Shown here piece after piece: positions 7,050 through 12,142 of a stretch of DNA of 12,863 nt (position 1 is the first letter of the stretch; the number at the start of each line of letters is the position of its first letter). The translations under genes were made by a program, and so were the position numbers. The notes below the pieces were generated by a model that worked only from the letters and a program-made list of their open reading frames with translations, had not been told where the DNA came from and made no database searches. The stretch is from NCBI GenBank assembly GCA_045538535.1, contig JAZSRN010000014.1, positions 1 to 12,863 of the forward strand, read 5' to 3'. This stretch comes from RUG14219 sp045538535. GTDB taxonomy: Bacteria; Cyanobacteriota; Vampirovibrionia; Gastranaerophilales; Gastranaerophilaceae.

Positions 7050-7885
7050 TGAACGTAACATTTAATACAACAAATTATTCAAGACCTTCTTTCAATAACA
7101 ACGTGCAGCACAATCAAACAAGAGTTGCAGCACACAAAAATCAACCTACATTTACAGCAATGCCAAAAGTTCCGGAAAGCTCAAGTCTATTCAATAATTT
7201 TTCAAAAAAATATGATGACGTTGCGGAATGGATTGCTAAAAACTTCACTTCAAAAGTTATTGATAGCAAACCAATAAATTATTTAGCAGACAAATTCAAA
7301 GATAGTAAAAACTTATTCCAACACTGCTTAACAATAGGTTCGTTGATTACAAGCGGTCTTTATATGTATAAGACAGCAACAAACGAAAAACTAGACAAAG
7401 ACAGAAGAAACACCCTTACAGTAAACCAAGGTTTAACCTTCCTTGTTTCTACTATAGGCGCATACAGTTTGGATAAAGCCATCAATCCTTGGTGGGAAAA
7501 TCAATCGGCTAAATTCATTAGTAGCCAATTGAATGATGAAAAATTCTACACCGATTTCGTAAATAACAACAATGCAATCAAAGCGGCCAACAAAGCACTT
7601 AAAGAAGAAGCAAAAAGAACCGGAAAACACGTAGATTTAAAATCTACAAGAAAAGCTCTTGATGCTCTTTATGACAGCCCGCTTTACAAAAACCTACTTG
7701 ATGATGCACAATCAGCATTAAATACAAAAGTTAAAGGTTTTGGTGCACTTAAATCAATGATTGTATTCGGTTTGGTTTACAGATACATTGTTCCGGTTGC
7801 CGTTACAAAACCAGCGAACAAACTTTGCGAAATATATTTAGAACACAAACAAAAAAACAAAGAGCAAAAAGCTCAACAAGCATAA
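7049..7885 (+). CDS. Membrane protein of unknown function, second of a tandem pair
   Basis: 278 aa, family not recognised. An Asn-rich polar N-terminus holds P-T-F-T-A-M-P-K (33-40), comparable with A-F-S-G in the preceding protein. Hydrophobic segments lie at about 90-107, 122-140 (T-F-L-V-S-T-I-G-A-Y-S-L-D) and 234-254 (M-I-V-F-G-L-V-Y-R-Y-I-V-P-V-A-V). A Lys/Asn/Glu-rich helical stretch separates the second and third. The last ~20 residues are mostly Lys, Gln, Glu and Ala. The layout matches the upstream gene, so they look like diverged duplicates. Start ATG 7049 overlaps the upstream TAA and has a near-perfect Shine-Dalgarno sequence. A strong terminator follows directly, so the pair forms a two-gene unit. 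It is likely membrane-bound. Whether the short F-T-A / F-S-G motif is a sorting signal is speculation. Confidence 0.75.
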   Translation: MNVTFNTTNYSRPSFNNNVQHNQTRVAAHKNQPTFTAMPKVPESSSLFNNFSKKYDDVAEWIAKNFTSKVIDSKPINYLADKFKDSKNLFQHCLTIGSLITSGLYMYKTATNEKLDKDRRNTLTVNQGLTFLVSTIGAYSLDKAINPWWENQSAKFISSQLNDEKFYTDFVNNNNAIKAANKALKEEAKRTGKHVDLKSTRKALDALYDSPLYKNLLDDAQSALNTKVKGFGALKSMIVFGLVYRYIVPVAVTKPANKLCEIYLEHKQKNKEQKAQQA

Positions 7886-7886
7886 G

Positions 7887-7924
7887 AACAAAAGGTCGGA
7901 AATCATCCGACCTTTTGTTTTACT
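7887..7924 (+). terminator. Intrinsic terminator after the tandem membrane-protein genes
   Basis: aacaaaaggtcgga (7887-7900) pairs perfectly with tccgaccttttgtt (7906-7919) around the loop aatca, and T-rich bases follow. It separates this unit from the promoter starting at 7924. Confidence 0.9.
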
Positions 7925-7952
7925 TGATAAAAGTTTAATTTTATAATATATT
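7924..7952 (+). promoter_or_regulatory. Promoter of the HEAT-queC-DUF366-SPOR operon
   Basis: -35 TTGATA (7924-7929), 17-bp spacer, -10 TATATT (7947-7952). A perfect TATAAT also lies at 7942-7947, but its spacing to this -35 is only 12 bp. Predicted start is near 7959, leaving a short leader of about 20 nt before the GTG at 7980. Confidence 0.65.
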
Positions 7953-7979
7953 TTCATTAACATATTAGGGATTTTGGTT

Positions 7980-8942
7980 GTGGCAAAAAACAATTTAGAT
8001 TTAGAAAAATTAGCGATTGAATGTGGCATTAAACAATCCGAATTTTCTCAAAATTCGGCTAATAAAATATTAGAACTTTCTGAAATATATAATAATGAGG
8101 ATTTAATTACAATTTACAATTACTTCTTAGAAATATGTATATCACCGGAATTAATCTCTACAATAATTAGCTGCACCGACAAAATTCGCTCAAAATCAAC
8201 CTTACCCTACTTGATTGATATTTTATTGATGAAAAATATAGAGTGCGAAAATCTGGAAATAAAAGAAAAATACATTAATGCCCGAACAATTTGCACAAAA
8301 GCAATTGCAAACCTAAAAGATACTTCTGCAGTTTCTGCACTTCTATATTGCATGAATAATAAAGATGAAAATTACAAAGTCCGACTTGCTTGTGCCGATG
8401 CCTTAGGTAAAATAGGAGATAGGTTTGCCGTCACCCCTCTAATTGACGTGATTAGCGATGATGAAGAAAAATCTGTATATTTAAAAGAATCTGCCGCATC
8501 AGCATTAGGACTTATCGGAGATTTAAGAGCGGTTGATCCTTTAGTTAGCATACTTGAAACTCAAAAAGGTATCTGGAGCAAATTTACGTTTTTAAAAGAA
8601 CGAGTAATAGAAGCTTTAGGTAAATTAAAACTAGACAACAACGAAAGAGTAGTTAAGGCCCTAAAAAATTCATTATTAGACGATTCTGCACAAATCAGAA
8701 TAAATGCCATCGAAGCATTAATGGAAAGCGGAAGCGAAGAAGCTTATAACGCAATAAAATATTGTCTTACAGATTCTGACAATGAAGTAAAAAGAAACGC
8801 TTTAATTGCACTTTATAATATGCATGGACGCACTATTCTTGATGAAGTAATTAACGGCGATTTTTGTGATTTTTTGAAACTTGAAGCAGTTGCAATAATT
8901 GAAGAATACGAAACCGAAGATGAAGAGGATTTTGAAGAATGA
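7980..8942 (+). CDS. HEAT-repeat protein (PBS-lyase HEAT-like type)
   Basis: 320 aa of tandem helical repeats. Clear units include S-A-V-S-A-L-L...V-R-L-A-C-A-D-A-L-G-K-I-G-D, then F-A-V-T-P-L-I...E-S-A-A-S-A-L-G-L-I-G-D, then R-A-V-D-P-L-V...V-I-E-A-L-G-K-L. Two more divergent units follow (I-R-I-N-A-I-E-A-L-M-E and V-K-R-N-A-L-I-A-L-Y-N). The A-L-G-x-I-G-D signature is that of phycobilisome-lyase-like HEAT repeats, which are widespread and here more likely a protein-binding scaffold than a lyase. The C-terminus is strongly acidic (E-T-E-D-E-E-D-F-E-E). No signal peptide or membrane segment, so it is probably cytoplasmic. GTG 7980 is chosen because aggga (7967-7971) lies 8 nt upstream; a TTG at 7974 is too close to it. 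The stop overlaps the queC ATG (ATGA), so translation is probably coupled. Binding partner unknown. Confidence 0.8.
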   Translation: MAKNNLDLEKLAIECGIKQSEFSQNSANKILELSEIYNNEDLITIYNYFLEICISPELISTIISCTDKIRSKSTLPYLIDILLMKNIECENLEIKEKYINARTICTKAIANLKDTSAVSALLYCMNNKDENYKVRLACADALGKIGDRFAVTPLIDVISDDEEKSVYLKESAASALGLIGDLRAVDPLVSILETQKGIWSKFTFLKERVIEALGKLKLDNNERVVKALKNSLLDDSAQIRINAIEALMESGSEEAYNAIKYCLTDSDNEVKRNALIALYNMHGRTILDEVINGDFCDFLKLEAVAIIEEYETEDEEDFEE

Positions 8943-9604
8943 ACAAATCAATAATTTTATTATCCGGAGGACTTGATTCCCTTGTTAGTTTAGGGATTTG
9001 CAAAGAAAAATATAACATCAGTCTTGCACTAACATTTGATTACGGACAAAAATCATATCCGCAAGAATATGAAGCCTCAAAAACAATCTGTGAATACTAC
9101 AATATAAAACACAAAGTAATAACTCTCGATTGGCTTAGACAAATTACAAAAACTTCACTTGTTGCAGAAACAGAAATCCCGATTGATAAAAATACAATCA
9201 AAACTCAAGACTCAATGAAAAGCGTTTGGGTACCAAACAGAAACGGTTTATTTTTAAATATAGCTGCCTCAGTTGCTGATGCAGAAAATTACACACATAT
9301 TCTTATTGGCGCTAACAAAGAAGAAGCTCAAACTTTTAGCGATAACAGCCCAGAATTTATAGATTCAATAAATAAAGAATTTCAATTTTCAACCCAAGTC
9401 AAACCAAAAGTTATAGCCCCTCTGATAACATTTGACAAAACGCAAACAATAAAAATTGCACTAGAAAAAGGAATCCCTCTGGAATTACTATACAGTTGTT
9501 ACAAATTAGGCCAAAAACATTGCGGAGAATGTGAATCTTGCTCAAGACTAAAATCAGCATTAATTGCCAATAATGCAGAGAAATATTTAAAAATTCTTTT
9601 TTAG
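8939..9604 (+). CDS. queC: 7-cyano-7-deazaguanine (preQ0) synthase QueC
   Basis: 221 aa, the usual QueC length. The enzyme uses ATP and ammonia to turn 7-carboxy-7-deazaguanine into preQ0, the precursor of queuosine in tRNA and of some deazaguanine DNA modifications. Visible features: the ATP-pyrophosphatase P-loop S-G-G-L-D-S (9-14); D-Y-G-Q-K near residue 34; W-V-P-N-R-N in the middle; G-A-N-K-E-E; and a C-terminal zinc site of Cys187, Cys195, Cys198 and Cys201 (C-x7-C-x2-C-x2-C). All expected residues are present, so it should be active. The ATG overlaps the HEAT gene stop by four bases and has no strong ribosome site, so it probably depends on coupling. QueD, QueE and the preQ0 reductase are not in this window. 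Confidence 0.97.
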   Translation: MNKSIILLSGGLDSLVSLGICKEKYNISLALTFDYGQKSYPQEYEASKTICEYYNIKHKVITLDWLRQITKTSLVAETEIPIDKNTIKTQDSMKSVWVPNRNGLFLNIAASVADAENYTHILIGANKEEAQTFSDNSPEFIDSINKEFQFSTQVKPKVIAPLITFDKTQTIKIALEKGIPLELLYSCYKLGQKHCGECESCSRLKSALIANNAEKYLKILF

Positions 9605-9606
9605 TG

Positions 9607-9612
9607 TATAAT
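9607..9612 (+). promoter_or_regulatory. Possible internal -10 element before the DUF366 gene
   Basis: A perfect TATAAT, preceded by gTG, starts 2 bases after the queC stop and ends 6 bases before the DUF366 ATG. No good -35 is seen 16-18 bp upstream. If used, the mRNA would be leaderless, as proposed for cca. It may simply be chance in AT-rich DNA. Confidence 0.3.
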
Positions 9613-9618
9613 AAAATT

Positions 9619-10173
9619 ATGAAAACATTATACATTAAAGAGAATATAAAATATGAAGGTTGGCAGCTTTCACCTCATTGGATTTATAAAAACTTCAAAA
9701 TCCAAGGTGATGCAACGGTTGCTTTTCGCGGAGAATGCGAAGTAAAACTTTCTGAGATGGTAGATATCGAAGACGTTATAAATAATGAGCCGATATATAG
9801 TAAGGATATGCTAAGTTTTATTTCAGAACAATTTAACGTAGGGCTTATCGAAGGTGTATTCAGACAACGTTTACTTATCTGCATAATAAAAGAAGCCCTT
9901 GAAAATAGAGGCTTTAAAATTACAAGAAGTGGTGATGACTTGTTCTTTGAGGACAAAAAACTAACCGTTTCAATCGCAACAAAATCAATCAATTCTGTTC
10001 TGATACACACCGGTATCAACATAAATTCTCAAGATGCACCGGTAAAAGCATCCGGCCTAACATCTGAAATGGGAATTTTGGATATAGAAAATTTCGCAAA
10101 CGAGATTTTAAACAAATATAATGAAGAAATTCAAGACATTGTTCTTGCAAGCACAAAAGTTAGAGGGGTATAA
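9619..10173 (+). CDS. DUF366 family protein
   Basis: 184 aa, about full length for DUF366 (COG2029), a family in cyanobacteria, archaea and scattered bacteria with no settled function. Typical segments visible: Y-E-G-W-Q-L-S-P-H-W-I-Y near the start; G-D-A-T-V-A-F-R-G-E-C-E-V; M-V-D-I-E-D-V; R-Q-R-L-L mid-protein; S-G-D-D-L-F-F; and S-I-A-T-K-S-I-N-S-V-L-I-H-T-G-I-N, the best-conserved block. It appears soluble, without signal peptide or membrane segment. A GTG at 9604 would add 5 residues, but ATG 9619 matches the usual family N-terminus. Neither has a Shine-Dalgarno sequence. It lies 14 bp after queC and 2 bp before the SPOR gene. The link to queC hints at deazaguanine or nucleotide metabolism, which is inference only. 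The family assignment is from memory of its conserved blocks. Confidence 0.8.
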   Translation: MKTLYIKENIKYEGWQLSPHWIYKNFKIQGDATVAFRGECEVKLSEMVDIEDVINNEPIYSKDMLSFISEQFNVGLIEGVFRQRLLICIIKEALENRGFKITRSGDDLFFEDKKLTVSIATKSINSVLIHTGININSQDAPVKASGLTSEMGILDIENFANEILNKYNEEIQDIVLASTKVRGV

Positions 10174-10175
10174 AA

Positions 10176-10928
10176 GTGGTAAGCAAACAGAAAAAAAATT
10201 TTGACGTAGATTTTGATTCTCAAACTCAACCATCACATAAAAGCTACAAACAATATCAACGTCGTATCGCTCGCAGAAGATACGAAGGTTTGGTAATGTT
10301 TATTTCAGCATTTTTTGTAATGCTATTCATATTTTTAGGATTAGCCAAACAACTAACTCCGGAAATAGATGTTTCTATAGGTACAAATGAAACCCCACAA
10401 GATGTTCAAGAACTTGCAAAAAACAACATTGACGATAGATTAAAAATGATACATCTTGAAGACAAAGGCATTGAAGATGAAATGTTTGATACCTCTCTTG
10501 ATGAAAAAGTGGTATTACCTAAAAAACAACACAAGGAAGAAACTACACAATCAGAGAATACAAAACAAAACTCCGTCAACATAGAAGAGACAACAAAAAA
10601 TACCGAAAAAAGTCTTGAAAATTTATTTGTTAAAGATTCTAAAAAAGAAGAAATAAAAGCTCCAATACCTACTGCCGAAAACACAAAACCTTCAACCTCA
10701 ATACAATCAGCAAAAGTATTGGTTGGATATTACACAACCGCAGAACAAGCCGAAGTTGCAAAGGGAATACTTATTGAAGCCGGATTAGACGTAAAACCTT
10801 TTATCCGCAACATCGGAGGCGCATACACAATCCAAACCGGAGCATTTTCCAGTCGTGAAACTGCAGAGGCTGCAGCGGCTGAATTGTTGAGAAATAATTT
10901 CCCGGCAAGGGTCTTTGTTGAACAGTAA
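10176..10928 (+). CDS. SPOR-domain membrane protein
   Basis: 250 aa, bitopic. A basic cytoplasmic N-terminus (Y-Q-R-R-I-A-R-R-R at 27-35) precedes one transmembrane helix at about 39-56. A polar linker rich in Lys, Glu and Thr (about 60-170) follows. A C-terminal SPOR domain (about 174-250) contains V-L-V-G-Y-Y-T-T-A-E-Q-A and the conserved Y-T-I-Q-T-G-A-F-S-S-R-E-T-A-E-A-A-A repeat half. SPOR domains bind denuded peptidoglycan glycan strands at division sites, so a division or envelope role is likely (FtsN-like layout, but not shown to be FtsN). GTG 10176 is the start: gagggg (10163-10168) lies 7 nt upstream, and the start is 2 bp after the DUF366 stop. Last gene of the operon, followed by a very strong terminator. 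Confidence 0.88.
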   Translation: MVSKQKKNFDVDFDSQTQPSHKSYKQYQRRIARRRYEGLVMFISAFFVMLFIFLGLAKQLTPEIDVSIGTNETPQDVQELAKNNIDDRLKMIHLEDKGIEDEMFDTSLDEKVVLPKKQHKEETTQSENTKQNSVNIEETTKNTEKSLENLFVKDSKKEEIKAPIPTAENTKPSTSIQSAKVLVGYYTTAEQAEVAKGILIEAGLDVKPFIRNIGGAYTIQTGAFSSRETAEAAAAELLRNNFPARVFVEQ

Positions 10929-10937
10929 GATTTATAG

Positions 10938-10975
10938 AAAAACGGGCGGGATTTCAATAAATCCCGCCCGTTTTT
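10938..10975. terminator. Bidirectional intrinsic terminator between the SPOR gene and surE
   Basis: Bases 10938-10954 and 10959-10975 form a perfect 17-bp stem with GC core acgggcggga and loop caat. An A-run on the left and a T-run on the right give a U-tract in both directions. It lies 9 bp after the SPOR stop and 11 bp beyond the surE stop, so it serves both convergent units. Confidence 0.95.
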
Positions 10976-10986
10976 CAGTTCTGATT

Positions 10987-11778
10987 TTATAACCAATCGC
11001 ATTTTTCTCCGGAACAAAGTTGTTCATTTAGATATTGAATTGTATCTTCATTTGTCATTTCAAACGTTACCGGAGTGATTGATATTTTATTATTTCGAAC
11101 GGCAGCAATATCAGTGTTTGCATCTTCAGGCTCGGTTGCCAACTCTCCGGCCATCCAGTAATAAACTTTACCACGTGGATCGACACGTTTTTCATATTGA
11201 TTTGTAAACATTTTTCCACCAAGTTCAGTTACTGCAATCCCCGCAATGTCATCCGCATCAAGCGCCGGAATATTTACATTTAGAATACTCTTTTTTGGAA
11301 AATTAATTTTTTCAACTTTTTTTAAAAGTTCGTTGATAAATTTTGCACCATATTTAAAACTTTCATATTCGCACTGCATACTTGCCAACGAAACGGCAAT
11401 ACTTGGATAACCCAACATTGCACCTTCCATCGCACAACTAACCGTTCCGGAATACAAAATATCAGACCCCAAATTTGGTCCGTGATTGATACCCGAAATA
11501 ACAATATCCGGCAACTCATCAGGCTCCAAAATAGCATTTATAGCAATTTTAACACAATCCCCCGGGGTGCCCGTCGTAACCCAAGTTCTTCGTGCACCAT
11601 TAATCGGGTCAAGTTCTTCGACCCTTAATGGCGTATGTAAAGTTAAAGAATGTCCGGCCGCACTGCGCTCTCTATCCGGCGCAACTACATAAACATCATG
11701 GTATTTAGCAAGTCTTTCAGTAAGCACACGAATACCATTTGCAGCAATTCCGTCATCGTTAGAAATTAATATTTTCAT
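10987..11778 (-). CDS. surE: 5'/3'-nucleotidase SurE
   Basis: 263 aa, normal for SurE, a metal-dependent phosphatase that removes phosphate from nucleoside 5'- and 3'-monophosphates and is linked to stationary-phase survival. All key features are present: N-terminal M-K-I-L-I-S-N-D-D-G with metal ligands D8 and D9; P-D-R-E-R-S39-A-A-G with S39 near the metal; T-G-T-P-G-D-C-V (69-76); and S-G-I-N98-H-G-P-N-L-G with the fourth ligand N98. The C-terminus ends in a less conserved C-S-G-E-K-C-D-W-L. Probably cytoplasmic. The start is firm: ATG 11778 has an aaggag ribosome site (plus-strand ctcctt, 11783-11788) 4 nt upstream, and a well-spaced promoter lies at 11813-11840. Transcribed alone, convergent with the SPOR operon. 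Confidence 0.97.
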   Translation of the reverse strand: MKILISNDDGIAANGIRVLTERLAKYHDVYVVAPDRERSAAGHSLTLHTPLRVEELDPINGARRTWVTTGTPGDCVKIAINAILEPDELPDIVISGINHGPNLGSDILYSGTVSCAMEGAMLGYPSIAVSLASMQCEYESFKYGAKFINELLKKVEKINFPKKSILNVNIPALDADDIAGIAVTELGGKMFTNQYEKRVDPRGKVYYWMAGELATEPEDANTDIAAVRNNKISITPVTFEMTNEDTIQYLNEQLCSGEKCDWL

Positions 11779-11812
11779 ATCTCTCCTTTAAAAACCATTT
11801 GTCGACAATAAT

Positions 11813-11840
11813 ATAATACCCTTTTTTAAATAATTATCAA
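11813..11840 (-). promoter_or_regulatory. Promoter of surE
   Basis: On the minus strand: -35 TTGATA (11835-11840), 16-bp spacer, -10 TATTAT (11813-11818). The predicted start near 11806 gives a leader of about 28 nt with the aaggag ribosome site. An overlapping TATATT three bases downstream would need a 19-bp spacer. Confidence 0.6.
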
Positions 11841-12142
11841 TAGTAAATAATTTAAGTTTATGAAGTTTTGTTACAAAAAACAATTTATGCAAGAAAAATA
11901 TAGCAATAATATATAAAAAATATTTTTTATATATATGTAAACACGAGGAAAGCATAAATTGAGGAATCAAAAAACGATTTATGCACACACTACACTTCAC
12001 ACTATTACGAGGAATGATTAAGATTTAAAAAGTTTTACATTCCAAGAGCCCATCCACAAGATAGGCTCTTTTTTTAATGTTTTTATATAGCAGCTAAAAT
12101 CAAAAACTGGATTGTTCTGCAATGATTGTTTATATAACCGAG
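11841..12142. other. AT-rich gene-free region with inverted repeats
   Basis: This is the space between the surE promoter and the end of the pseudopilin-like gene. It contains caatttatgc (11881-11890) and its exact inverse gcataaattg (11952-11961), a perfect 22-bp AT palindrome (11911-11932), ggaatg/cattcc arms (12011-12016 and 12038-12043) and a + strand terminator hairpin (12044-12075). Only tiny ORFs without ribosome sites are seen (for example 11860-11916). It best fits a regulatory or small-RNA region rather than a protein gene. Confidence 0.5.
12044..12075 (+). terminator. Orphan + strand intrinsic terminator
   Basis: aagagcc (12044-12050) pairs with ggctctt (12064-12070) across a 13-nt loop, and the T-run continues to 12075. 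The U-tract is only on the + strand. Both flanking genes lie on the minus strand, so this terminator belongs to no annotated gene and implies a short + strand transcript. Confidence 0.7.

Noticed and set aside
7974..7979. TTG at 7974 as the start of the HEAT gene
   Set aside because: It is only 2 nt from the aggga ribosome site; GTG 7980 has proper spacing.
11860..11916. An 18-codon + strand ORF in the AT-rich gap
   Set aside because: No ribosome site, biased AT-rich composition, and it spans the inverted repeat; there is no support for translation.
11976..12028. A 15-codon ORF (ATG within gatttatgc) as a leader peptide
   Set aside because: The nearest gagga is too far upstream to act as its ribosome site, and no gene follows on the + strand for it to regulate.
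12044..12075. Terminator of the minus-strand pseudopilin-like gene
   Set aside because: The U-tract lies on the + strand side only; read on the minus strand the stem is followed by ttggaatg, so it does not fit as that gene's terminator.
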